From contig JACRBI010000043.1 in assembly GCA_016234495.1 (NCBI GenBank), positions 124,001 through 188,000 on the forward strand: DNA of 64,000 nt, in the 5' to 3' direction. The stretch's first letter is position 1, and each line of letters starts with the position of its first letter. Under the pieces are notes generated by a model that worked only from the letters and a program-made list of their open reading frames with translations, did not search any database and was not told where the DNA came from. A program made the translations under genes and the position numbers. Source of the stretch: Chloroflexota bacterium (GTDB taxonomy: Bacteria; Chloroflexota; Anaerolineae; Anaerolineales; Villigracilaceae). This document shows positions 33,600 through 42,237 of this stretch, one piece after another.

Positions 33600-34808
33600 A
33601 TGAAATATTCCATAACAAAGATACCGGGAATTTTAGTCACCATCATTCTCCTTGGCGGAATGATCTTCCTGCGGACGCGGCAAAGCTACGCAAACTTTGA
33701 TTCCAAAAATTCCAATTTCTCGTTCTTCTGGCTGGCGGGGCGCATGGTGCTGGACGGCGAAAATCCCTACGACCCGACGCAATATCTCGCAGGCCATGAC
33801 AAACATGAAATTGAGTGGCGGCCCAACAAGATATTCCCCTACCCGCTGCCGCTCGCGCTCATTTGTGTGCCGCTCGGATTTCTGTCCATAGACAATGCCT
33901 ACATACTTTGGACGGCACTCACATTACTTATCACCGCAGCGACCATTTTCATTTTATTGCGCCAGTGGGAATCCGCCGCGCATCAAAGGTTGTTCATCCC
34001 TGTTTTTGTTTTCATGCTTTTTTTCGGTCCACATTACCTGACCCTGCACAGCGGCGCCATCAGCGCATTCACGGTATTGATAATCCTCTCCGCCATTCTT
34101 TTGCTGGAAAAAGAAAAATCCCTCGCGGCCGGCATCGTCCTTTCATTGACCATGCTCAAGCCGCCGCAAGGGTTGACCATTTTATTGCTGGCGGGAATTT
34201 GGTTTCTCGCGCGCCGTGACTGGAAGGCAATCCTCGGCGCAGCGATTGGCGGAGCAGCATTATTATTAATTGGAATGATTCAAGACCCAATGTGGATTGA
34301 AAAATTTCGCGGCGCAGGCCAGGCCGTAATGGATCGGACTCTCGGAGTGCATTCGAATGTCTGGGCATTTGCCTACTTGATTTGCAGGGGAACGTCACCC
34401 TGCTCCGCGCTTCTGGGCGGGGCTTTGGGGCTGCTTCTGCTTTCGTTGAGTGGATTCTTCCTTTGGCAGACTCAACCCAAAGTCACGGCATGGGAGGCGT
34501 TCAATGTCATCATCCCCGCTGCATTCGTCTCCACGATTTATCTTTGGTCGTATGACCAGCTTCCGTACATCATCCCGATTGTGTGGATCGCCGGCACGCT
34601 CGTCAAACAGACGAAGAGCTATTTATCTGCGTTTATTTTTCTAATCGCGCTCGACCTGTTTTCGCTCTTTGCGCTTTCGCAACATGCAGCAACCTCCAAA
34701 GACTTGTGGAGTTTGGGGAATTCAATTCTTGTGCTGGGAATGGCGGTTGCGTTATTGGCTCAGCGGATCAAGTTCAATCCTGCGAAAGATATTCCTCGAC
34801 GCGCGTGA
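33600..34808 (+). CDS. GT87-family (DUF2029) polyprenol-phosphate-sugar glycosyltransferase
   Basis: 402 residues, about ten transmembrane helices. N-terminal region SNFSFFWLAGRMVLDGENPYDPTQY carries the acidic residues typical of GT87/GT-C enzymes, and RPNKIFPYPLP follows in the first large loop. Such enzymes use polyprenyl-phosphate sugars on the outer face of the membrane. ATG is only 3 bp after the T-run of the yceD terminator, so it may depend on read-through or a promoter overlapping the hairpin. Its 3' end overlaps the convergent kinase gene by 35 bp. Confidence 0.82.
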   Translation: MKYSITKIPGILVTIILLGGMIFLRTRQSYANFDSKNSNFSFFWLAGRMVLDGENPYDPTQYLAGHDKHEIEWRPNKIFPYPLPLALICVPLGFLSIDNAYILWTALTLLITAATIFILLRQWESAAHQRLFIPVFVFMLFFGPHYLTLHSGAISAFTVLIILSAILLLEKEKSLAAGIVLSLTMLKPPQGLTILLLAGIWFLARRDWKAILGAAIGGAALLLIGMIQDPMWIEKFRGAGQAVMDRTLGVHSNVWAFAYLICRGTSPCSALLGGALGLLLLSLSGFFLWQTQPKVTAWEAFNVIIPAAFVSTIYLWSYDQLPYIIPIVWIAGTLVKQTKSYLSAFIFLIALDLFSLFALSQHAATSKDLWSLGNSILVLGMAVALLAQRIKFNPAKDIPRRA

Positions 34809-37800
34809 TCTCGCTTTCGATCTGCTCGACCAGCCCGGAGGCGTCAGCCAGATTATTTTGTTTGCCGCACAGCTCAAGTTTTGCAGAATATACCGCCAGC
34901 GGACCCGCGTTGAAGTTCATGGATAATCCTTTGAGGTTATGAGCCAGCCTGCCAAGCTTTTCGATCTCGCCTGCCTGCAAAGCAGACTTTAATTCTACAA
35001 CACGCTCCGGCAGGTGATCTTTGAATTCCATGCACATTTCCATCATGAAGGCGCGGTCGCCGTCAAACCGAAAGAGCGCGCCGTCAAGGTCGACGGGCAA
35101 TTCTTCAGCGGGGAAATCTGCCTGAAAAACAGAAGCAGGCTTGGGCGCGTCAAATGATGCGGCGAGGGCGCTTTCTCCAAACCATCCAGCAGAAAATGCC
35201 GGGGAATAATCCTGCTGGGCGTCGGGCGATGATTCGGTTTGGATTATTTTTTCAGGTTCGTTCTGCTGAGTCCAGCGGTCGAGAGCATTCAATAACACGC
35301 GCGGTTCGAGCGGCTTGGTGACGTAGTCGTCCATACCGGCGTCGATGCAGCGGTCGCGGTCACCTGCCATGGCATGGGCGGTCATGGCAATGATCGGAAT
35401 GTGCCGCCCGGCGCTCTGCTCCCAATTGCGTACCTCGCGGGTCGCTTCAAATCCATCCATGTCTGGCATCTGCACATCCATGAGGATGGCGCTGTAATGG
35501 TTGGCTTGCACCCGTTCAAGGACATGCGCGCCTGTGTCCACTGCATCCACCGAGTAACCGGCTTTTTGCAGAAGGACGATGGCTAGTTTTTGATTGACAG
35601 GGTTATCTTCTGCCAGCAACAGGCGAAGGTTATCTTTTCTTTTCTCGGCAAGCAGGTGGCGGGTAATGATGCTCGGAGGTTGTTCTTCCGGGCGCCCCAG
35701 CACTGCGATCACTGCATCAAAAAGCATTTGCTGTTTGACAGGTTTGAGTAAATAGCCAGAGCAGCCAAGCGCTTCAAGGCGCACCGCGTCGCCGCGCTGT
35801 CCCATGGAAGTGAGAATCAGGATCTTGGCGTCTTTTACTGACGGGTCGCTTTTGATTGCGCGGGCTGTCTGTTCGCCGTCCATGCCGGGCATTTGCATGT
35901 CCAGCAAAATGATGTGGTACGGGTCGCCTGCCCGATAAGCATTGCGCAGAACTTCGAGGGCTTTCGCGCCGCTGGAGACTGCGTCTACCCGCGAGCCGAG
36001 GGCTTCGACATTCTTGGTAAGCACCATGCGGTTGGTCTGATTATCGTCCACAACCAGTACACGGGCATGTAACAAATTAACGGGGCTGGGCGAAAGCGGG
36101 GCTGTTTCGCGTTTTTCAGCAGGCTGTTTCTCAAATTTGACGTCAAACCAGAAAGTGGTGCCGACGCCGGGTGTGCTGTTCAACCCGATCTTGCCGCGCA
36201 TGATCTCGACCAGCTGTTTTGAAATTGTCAGGCCAAGTCCGGTTCCGCCATATGTGCGGGTGGTGGAACCGTCAGCTTGAGTAAAACGTTCAAACACAGC
36301 AGCCTGCCGGTCATAGGGGATTCCGATGCCTGTATCCTGTACTGAAAAGTGGATGGTGGCGTATTTTTCCGATTGCTCGATGGTGTCAGCGCGGATGATG
36401 ATCTCGCCCTGATGGGTGAATTTGATGGCGTTCCCTAGCAGGTTGACCAAGACCTGCCTTAAGCGGCCCGGGTCGCCCCGCAAATTTGTGGTGAGGTCGG
36501 GGTCGATCAGGCAGGCGATCTCAAGTCCTTTGTCCTGCGCGCGTTTGGCAAGCGTGTAAGCCACGTCCTCGACCGCGTTTCGCAAATTGAAGTTGATGTC
36601 TTCGAGCGCAAGCTTGCCGGATTCGATCTTCGAGAAATCGAGGATGTCATTTAGCAGCGAAAGCAATGCTTCGGCGCTGTGCAGTGATGTTTGCAGATAA
36701 TCCCTTTGTTCAGCAGTGAGTTGTGTATCCAGCGCAAGTTCAAGCATGCCCATCACGCCATTCATGGGCGTGCGGATCTCATGACTCATGTTCGCGAGGA
36801 ATTCGCTCTTGGCGCGGTTGGATTCTTCAGCCTCGCGTTGGGCATGGATCAGTTCCGAAATGTCATGGTACATTGCCAACATGCCGGTCTTGTGTCCTTT
36901 TACAAAAACGGGGACTCCAAAAATCTCGACATCGACCAGAGAACCGTCATGCCGTTTCCGCTTTCCGATGGCGTGGACTGCATGGGTCGAAACGGCTTGA
37001 GTATATCCAACGGCTTCTTCGCGGGTTGTTGAATCAGTTATAAGCTCATCCAGGCTGGCGCCGATAATGTCAGCGCTTGAATATCCATACAAGTCTTCAA
37101 AAGCGGGATTGCTGGATAAAATCTTTTCCTCGTTATCCAGCACAACAATCGCCACCGGGCTATTCTGGACAAGGGATTCGAAGTATTGCTTCTGTCGTAC
37201 CAATTCGGCGGCGTTCCGCTTGGATTCGGTGATGTCGCGCGCAACCCAGATCACTGAATCAGATGTCATGGGTGAGACGTTGGCTGAGAACCAGGTTTCC
37301 CTGCCATTAATCAGAATGCTGTATTCTACAATCGTCAGCGTGCCAGCTTCAAGTGTGCGGTGAATATTCTCAAGGAAGAATTGAGCCTGCTCGGGCGGGA
37401 AGGTTTCACCCACGGTCTTGCCCAGCAATTCAAGCGGCGGACGGGATAATTTGGATTGGTCGGTTTGGGCAATCTTTAAATACCGCCCTTCTGAACTGTA
37501 GACAATGATGACATCGGTCATCGCTGAAAAGAGCGCCCGCATTTGAGACTCAGAAGCGCTGAGCGCTTCCAAAGCTTCTTTGCGCGCTGTGATGTCTTCT
37601 TTGACTGCGAGGTAATGGGTAATTTCGCCGACATCATTGGTGATTGGCGAGATCGTCGCAGACTCCCAGTACAGTTCCCCGTTTTTCTTCTTATTCTGAA
37701 ATTCACCGTGCCACTCCCCTCCCGATGTGATCGTTTCCCATAAGGACTTATATTCTTCTCCGGAGGTGTGGCCTGATTTAAAGATACGGGTATGCTTCCC

Positions 37801-38508
37801 AATTACTTCCTCGAGGGCATAGCCTGTTGTCTCGGTAAATTTCTTGTTTGCATATTCGATGTTTCCGTTCATGTCAGAAATGACGATCGTGGATCCGCTT
37901 TGCTCGACCGCGCGTGATAACTTGCGTAATTGCTCATTTGCCTGGATGCGCTCGGTAATGTCGTGCATGACACAGACCACATTCTTTTGAATATTTCCGA
38001 TCTTGATCGGATAAAAATTCACATCGTAGATTCGTCCCAGCCAAAGGAATTCATGTCCGGTAGAATTGGCGTCGCCCAAATCTTTTAGCAAGTCGGTGGT
38101 GCCCAGAACGTCAGCCAATTGCCGCCCAATCACTTTTTGGAAACTCAGGTTTAGCCTGTCGACCACGGCATGATTGCAGCGCAGGATTCTCCCGCCTTTA
38201 TCAGTAACGATGACCAGGTCAGAGAGCGAATCGAACGTGGTCTCCCATTCCTTTTTGCTGTGGGAAATGGTCGAATATAGGTTGCGTTGTTGTCCCACCA
38301 ACCCAAACAAAACTCCAAGGACAAATGGGGCGAGGTCTACGATGTAAAATATTTTTTGCGTTTGGTGAATATATAGGAGCGACCAATACGAAGCAGGCAA
38401 GTGTTCTGCCTGAATTTGTAAAAAGAGAGCTGATAATGGAAATATTAACCCCACGAGAAATCCCAAAAAGCCAAACAGATACAGCGTGCGGTTCCTATAC
38501 CAAACCAT
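34774..38508 (-). CDS. Hybrid sensor histidine kinase with PAS, two receivers and Hpt
   Basis: 1244 residues, BarA-like. Two transmembrane helices (about 8-31 and 52-72) with a short outside loop, then four PAS domains (about 85-190, 195-310, 320-430, 440-560), HisKA with SHEIRTPMNGVMG near 590, HATPase_c (N box, DTGIGIP, GTGLGLTIS) to about 800, two receivers (VLVVDDNQTN..LLDMQMPG and LLLAEDNPVN..LMDVQMPD), and a C-terminal Hpt domain (RLAHNLKGLSMN). A complete multistep phosphorelay in one chain. No output regulator is adjacent. Shine-Dalgarno GGAGGA. Confidence 0.93.
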   Translation of the reverse strand: MVWYRNRTLYLFGFLGFLVGLIFPLSALFLQIQAEHLPASYWSLLYIHQTQKIFYIVDLAPFVLGVLFGLVGQQRNLYSTISHSKKEWETTFDSLSDLVIVTDKGGRILRCNHAVVDRLNLSFQKVIGRQLADVLGTTDLLKDLGDANSTGHEFLWLGRIYDVNFYPIKIGNIQKNVVCVMHDITERIQANEQLRKLSRAVEQSGSTIVISDMNGNIEYANKKFTETTGYALEEVIGKHTRIFKSGHTSGEEYKSLWETITSGGEWHGEFQNKKKNGELYWESATISPITNDVGEITHYLAVKEDITARKEALEALSASESQMRALFSAMTDVIIVYSSEGRYLKIAQTDQSKLSRPPLELLGKTVGETFPPEQAQFFLENIHRTLEAGTLTIVEYSILINGRETWFSANVSPMTSDSVIWVARDITESKRNAAELVRQKQYFESLVQNSPVAIVVLDNEEKILSSNPAFEDLYGYSSADIIGASLDELITDSTTREEAVGYTQAVSTHAVHAIGKRKRHDGSLVDVEIFGVPVFVKGHKTGMLAMYHDISELIHAQREAEESNRAKSEFLANMSHEIRTPMNGVMGMLELALDTQLTAEQRDYLQTSLHSAEALLSLLNDILDFSKIESGKLALEDINFNLRNAVEDVAYTLAKRAQDKGLEIACLIDPDLTTNLRGDPGRLRQVLVNLLGNAIKFTHQGEIIIRADTIEQSEKYATIHFSVQDTGIGIPYDRQAAVFERFTQADGSTTRTYGGTGLGLTISKQLVEIMRGKIGLNSTPGVGTTFWFDVKFEKQPAEKRETAPLSPSPVNLLHARVLVVDDNQTNRMVLTKNVEALGSRVDAVSSGAKALEVLRNAYRAGDPYHIILLDMQMPGMDGEQTARAIKSDPSVKDAKILILTSMGQRGDAVRLEALGCSGYLLKPVKQQMLFDAVIAVLGRPEEQPPSIITRHLLAEKRKDNLRLLLAEDNPVNQKLAIVLLQKAGYSVDAVDTGAHVLERVQANHYSAILMDVQMPDMDGFEATREVRNWEQSAGRHIPIIAMTAHAMAGDRDRCIDAGMDDYVTKPLEPRVLLNALDRWTQQNEPEKIIQTESSPDAQQDYSPAFSAGWFGESALAASFDAPKPASVFQADFPAEELPVDLDGALFRFDGDRAFMMEMCMEFKDHLPERVVELKSALQAGEIEKLGRLAHNLKGLSMNFNAGPLAVYSAKLELCGKQNNLADASGLVEQIESEITRVEEYLSQD

Positions 38509-38615
38509 GGCTCCTCCGGCAAAATCAAAGGAATATGTAATTTTTCAGAGCCAAGTTTAACATACACCAGCCTAACTGGTATGATAAATATCACATAAAT
38601 TTTTTGGATTCGGGC

Positions 38616-38644
38616 TTGCACCGCGAGGCAGGTCATAGTAAACT
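38616..38644 (+). promoter_or_regulatory. Promoter of the metG leader transcript
   Basis: TTGCAC (38616-38621), 17-bp spacer, TAAACT (38639-38644). The box ends 7 nt before the leader ORF ATG, so the transcript is predicted to begin at that ATG. Confidence 0.55.
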
Positions 38645-38651
38645 ACGCGCT

Positions 38652-38750
38652 ATGAAGTCCAGACCTGCTTATCCAATGGTGACAACGACCATGGCCATGC
38701 GCATAATGCAAATGGAGATGTACTGCCGCGCCGAGTGGAAAGCACGTTAG
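38652..38750 (+). CDS. Methionine-rich leader peptide of metG
   Basis: 32 codons, MKSRPAYPMVTTTMAMRIMQ and onward to TAG at 38748. Seven Met codons at positions 1, 9, 14, 16, 19, 21 and 23, five of them within ten codons. It has its own promoter, ends 22 bp before an intrinsic terminator, and metG follows. The composition, length and placement match ribosome-mediated attenuation, in which stalling at Met codons reports low charged tRNA-Met. Confidence 0.8.
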   Translation: MKSRPAYPMVTTTMAMRIMQMEMYCRAEWKAR

Positions 38751-38767
38751 GTCTACACACCTGAACG
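38745..38767 (+). promoter_or_regulatory. Hairpin at the leader stop codon
   Basis: CGTTAGGT and ACCTGAACG pair over 8 bp with one bulged G and a 6-nt loop; the TAG stop lies in the left arm. AGGTCT in this hairpin can alternatively pair with AGACCT at 38661-38666 in the leader. A translating ribosome reaching the stop would melt it. Confidence 0.5.
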
Positions 38768-38772
38768 AAAAC

Positions 38773-38802
38773 GGGCTGTCCATTTCGCGGACGGCCTTTT
38801 TG
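38773..38802 (+). terminator. Attenuator terminator upstream of metG
   Basis: GGCTGTCC (38774-38781) pairs with GGACGGCC (38789-38796) over 8 bp with one U-G, 7-nt loop, then T5GTTT. It lies between the leader ORF and metG with no other gene it could serve. Confidence 0.8.
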
Positions 38803-38817
38803 TTTGTAAATACATTT

Positions 38818-38893
38818 TTCACCACGAAGTACACAAAGGGGCACAAAGGATTAAAACGAACTTCCTTAGTGATACTTGGTGACCCTTTGTGGT
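38818..38893. repeat. CACCACGAAG-type palindromic repeat
   Basis: CACCACGAAGTACACAAAGG and CCCTTTGTGG form an imperfect inverted repeat between the attenuator and metG. Same word family as 55350-55425. It would lengthen the metG 5' leader by about 75 nt. Confidence 0.65.
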
Positions 38894-38913
38894 AAAAAAA
38901 TATGGAGGCACGA

Positions 38914-40710
38914 ATGCCCGAAAATATACTAATCGCCGTCGCCTGGCCTTATGCCAATGCCGAAATCCACGTTGGAAACCTGACAGGCTCTCACCTGCCC
39001 GGGGACATTGCCGCGCGCTATCACCGTCTGAAAGGGAACAACGTGCTGATGATCACCGGCACCGACTCGCACGGCACGCCCGTCACCATGAGCGCCGACA
39101 AACTCGGCAAGCCGGTCGAGGAAGTATACAAGTACTATCACGAAGGCTTCATTGACCTGTTCAAGCAGATTGGGATTTCCTACGACCTGTACACCACCAC
39201 GCACAGCGAAAATCATTTCAAGGTTTCGCAAAGCATTTTCCTCGCCCTGCAGAAAAACGGATTCCTGTTCAAGAAGACCGAGCCGCAATGGTTCTCGCCC
39301 GGGCTGAACCGCTTCCTGCCTGACCGCTACATCGAAGGGACTTGCTACATCTGCGGCACCGACGGCGCGCGCTCCGATCAATGCGATGCCTGCGGAAATG
39401 TGCTCGAACCCGCAAAACTGGTCAACCCGAAATCAAAAGTCGAGGGAGATATCTCCTCACCTGAATTGCGCGACACTGAGCATTTTTACATTGACCTTTC
39501 AAAACTCGAACCCGATGTCATCAAGTATCTCAAAGACCGCGCCGAATATATGCGCGATACCGTGTTGGGAGAATCGCTGCGCAAAATCGAAGCCGAGGGA
39601 CTCAAACCGCGCGCGATCACCCGTGACCTCGATTGGGGCATCCCTGTCCCTGTTGATGACCCAAGCTGGGAAACAAAAAAACTCTACGTGTGGTTCGAGG
39701 CAGTCATCGGGTATCTCTCCGCTCCCATTGAGTGGAGTCAGGTCTCGGGTAGTGGCGAAGCGTGGCGTGAGTGGTGGACGAATCCCAAAGCGAAGCAATT
39801 CCACTTCATCGGCAAAGATAACATCTTCTTCCATACTTCTTTGTGGCCTGCAGAGTTAATGGGTGTGGGCAGCGCTTTCATGGAAATATTTGCGGGCGAA
39901 GAAATCCCGTTGATTCTTCCCTACGATGTGCCCGCCAATCAATTTATGAATCTCGAAGGCAAGAAGATCAGCGGCTCACGCAACTGGGCGGTTTGGGGAC
40001 GTGACGCGCTCACCCGCTTCGACCCCGACGCCCTGCGTTATTATCTGACAGTCAACATGCCCGAATCGAAAGACAGCGATTGGGACTGGGCTGAATTCGT
40101 GGCGCGCAACAACAACGAACTGGTGGCTACATGGGGCAATCTCGCGAACCGCGTACTTGCTTTTTGTTACAAGAATTGGGATGGGCACGTTCCTTCTGTG
40201 GATGTAAACACGCTTCGGGACTCCGACCTGAGCCTGCTCGCTGTAATCGAAAACGGATTCGCCACTGTGGGCGCGGAACTTGATGCCGTGCGCCTGCGCT
40301 CTGCATTAAGCGAAACGATGAAGCTCGCCACGGCTGTCAATCAGTATCTCGACGTCAACGCCCCATGGTCTGCCATCAAAGTGGACAAAGAAGGCGCATC
40401 GAAAACAATCTACACCGCGCTCAAAGCGATTGACTCGCTCAAGGTGATGTTCGCCCCGTTCCTGCCGTTCACCTGCGAAAAACTTAATGGCTTCTTCGGC
40501 TACGAGACTCCGCTCTTCGGCGAGCAATATACCGAGACAGTGAAAGACTCGCTCGGCGAGCATACGGTGCTGAGATATGAAGGCATTGAAGGCTTGCAAT
40601 GGAAACCCAGCGACTTGCAGCCCGGGAAGAAATTGAATCAACCCGGTCCGCTGTTTAAGAAGCTGGAAAATGAAGTGATTGATGTGGAGCGGGGAAGACT
40701 GGGGAAGTAA
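38914..40710 (+). CDS. metG: Methionyl-tRNA synthetase
   Basis: 598 residues from ATG 38914, which has TGGAGG 5 nt before it (an in-frame ATG at 38902 overlaps that Shine-Dalgarno). Class I synthetase: HIGH-type PYANAEIHVG (12-21), zinc knuckle CYICG..CDACG, KMSKS-type KKISGSRNWAVW, and the anticodon-binding helical domain. The C-terminal EMAP/tRNA-binding appendix is absent. Charges tRNA-Met for initiation and elongation. Preceded by a Met-rich leader ORF and terminator, so probably controlled by methionine-tRNA charging. Confidence 0.96.
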   Translation: MPENILIAVAWPYANAEIHVGNLTGSHLPGDIAARYHRLKGNNVLMITGTDSHGTPVTMSADKLGKPVEEVYKYYHEGFIDLFKQIGISYDLYTTTHSENHFKVSQSIFLALQKNGFLFKKTEPQWFSPGLNRFLPDRYIEGTCYICGTDGARSDQCDACGNVLEPAKLVNPKSKVEGDISSPELRDTEHFYIDLSKLEPDVIKYLKDRAEYMRDTVLGESLRKIEAEGLKPRAITRDLDWGIPVPVDDPSWETKKLYVWFEAVIGYLSAPIEWSQVSGSGEAWREWWTNPKAKQFHFIGKDNIFFHTSLWPAELMGVGSAFMEIFAGEEIPLILPYDVPANQFMNLEGKKISGSRNWAVWGRDALTRFDPDALRYYLTVNMPESKDSDWDWAEFVARNNNELVATWGNLANRVLAFCYKNWDGHVPSVDVNTLRDSDLSLLAVIENGFATVGAELDAVRLRSALSETMKLATAVNQYLDVNAPWSAIKVDKEGASKTIYTALKAIDSLKVMFAPFLPFTCEKLNGFFGYETPLFGEQYTETVKDSLGEHTVLRYEGIEGLQWKPSDLQPGKKLNQPGPLFKKLENEVIDVERGRLGK

Positions 40711-40747
40711 AGAAAAAAGAGGAGGCGTAAGGCCTCCTCTTTTTTCT
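40711..40747. terminator. Intrinsic terminator between metG and the DUF4062 gene
   Basis: 16-bp perfect stem AGAAAAAAGAGGAGGC/GCCTCCTCTTTTTTCT, 5-nt loop. Symmetric, so it can serve both convergent genes. Confidence 0.92.
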
Positions 40748-40761
40748 TCCAGCACCGGTAC

Positions 40762-42129
40762 TTAATGTGTTTTTACCCAGGCTGAAAACTCGGTTTTATC
40801 CTGAAATACCTTTTTATGGTCTCCCAACTTGCCCGGCACATCCTGTGAGTTATCTGCAATTCTTTGATAAAGCGCCTTATAACGCTCAATATCACTTCCG
40901 TCTGTTATTACCTTATAAATACGACGGTGCTTGCCTCTAAAAAAGGACACCGCAAAGTCGTCATGTATCGCAAAGTCCTTGTCCCACTCGTCAGTAATCA
41001 GCTTTTCAAGCGCCTCAGAGCTGATAATACCAACCTGGATCTTATTCTCAATTTGTTGGCGAATTTTTTCATGGATTTTTCTATCGCCAAAACTATCCCT
41101 GGGAATTACAAAAATACGCTTGATGGCAACCCCATTATTTATAAGCCTTAAATTATGCCTGTAATATTCGGCTGCCTCCTCCTCACCCCAAAAACCAAAA
41201 TCATTGTTGCTTAGAGCCAAAAACTCCTTCTTTACCGCAGATACAAAGTAGCCCGAAACTTTATCGAACAGGTCGCCTTCAACAACAAGCGTCCCCCTTT
41301 CAAAATCCTTCAATTGTTTTTCGTAATGGTTTACCATATCCACAATCGACAGACGCATCGGCTCACTCAACATCCTTCCTTCCAATTCGACTGCCCTTCC
41401 ATCCGATCTGACAATAACCTGCGCCCTGGCAAAATCGCTCAGCAATTTCCATTCCCTCTCGCTGAGCCAGGGTATGATTTCTCCAAGTTGCGAGACCCTG
41501 TTTTTACTCTGTGAAAACTGAAAGGCATGAAGGGTCGAGCGCAGTAAATTTGTCAACTCTTTAACATCTTCCGACTCAAACTTGCCTTGCAATGACTGCA
41601 TTTCCTCAGACAGGAAGTCAATTGCCCCGTATTTCTGGCGCGCCCAACCGCCCTCGATCTCCGGCAGGGTATGGTAAAGATCTACGGCAATTTTCTCCTT
41701 CAACTCAGCAGGGGTTGACCAAAAGCTCACCAGACGGTCATCTCGAATTTTCGAGGTAAAGGCCTTTAATTTTTCGCGCTGATCCCTGCTCTCCTTTTTG
41801 TCGAATTTAACATCTTTTTTAATGTAGGTTCGGACAGGTTTCCCAACCTTCATTGCATAGTCGTACTCCATCTCAGTGTAGCTGCGCTTATCATTCGAAG
41901 GGACACTGCCATACCGCCCGCCGACAACGACAATATACAAATCGCACTGGTCGATCATCTTTTCTATTAATTCCCAAGTTCCATCATTATTACTTGGAAA
42001 CAACTCCATGCCGACCGGGAAGCAATCCATTTTCAACAGCGTTTGGATTATTTCACGCCGCTCTTCCTGCAAGTCTATATAAGTGGAACTAACGAACACC
42101 TGATAATATTTTTTTATCTTCTCATTCAT
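40762..42129 (-). CDS. DUF4062 (TIR-like) protein
   Basis: 455 residues from ATG 42129, which has GGAGG 6 nt upstream. The N-terminus YYQVFVSSTYIDLQEERREI, the MELFPSN motif and CDLYIVVVGGRYGSVP (about 10-90) define DUF4062, a TIR/SLOG-like nucleotide-signalling domain usually tied to NACHT or effector modules. The middle is helical, and the last 150 residues form a separate alpha/beta domain (FVIPRDSFGDRKIHEKIRQQ) that I cannot name. Same strand as the TIR-FGE gene, 108 bp downstream of it, so probably one unit. Defence or stress role inferred. Confidence 0.82.
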   Translation of the reverse strand: MNEKIKKYYQVFVSSTYIDLQEERREIIQTLLKMDCFPVGMELFPSNNDGTWELIEKMIDQCDLYIVVVGGRYGSVPSNDKRSYTEMEYDYAMKVGKPVRTYIKKDVKFDKKESRDQREKLKAFTSKIRDDRLVSFWSTPAELKEKIAVDLYHTLPEIEGGWARQKYGAIDFLSEEMQSLQGKFESEDVKELTNLLRSTLHAFQFSQSKNRVSQLGEIIPWLSEREWKLLSDFARAQVIVRSDGRAVELEGRMLSEPMRLSIVDMVNHYEKQLKDFERGTLVVEGDLFDKVSGYFVSAVKKEFLALSNNDFGFWGEEEAAEYYRHNLRLINNGVAIKRIFVIPRDSFGDRKIHEKIRQQIENKIQVGIISSEALEKLITDEWDKDFAIHDDFAVSFFRGKHRRIYKVITDGSDIERYKALYQRIADNSQDVPGKLGDHKKVFQDKTEFSAWVKTH

Positions 42130-42237
42130 AGAATCCTCCAATTTCGATTATTCCATATTGTTCACTTTTTTGACCAGTTTTATGATAATAAACAGGTTTA
42201 GTTAACCCCAGCTTAGGAAACTCTGCCAAGACAAATC

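Noticed and set aside
38509-38913. T-box upstream of metG
   Set aside because: No T-box sequence (AGGGTGG-type antiterminator bulge) is present, and a translated Met-rich ORF fills the region.
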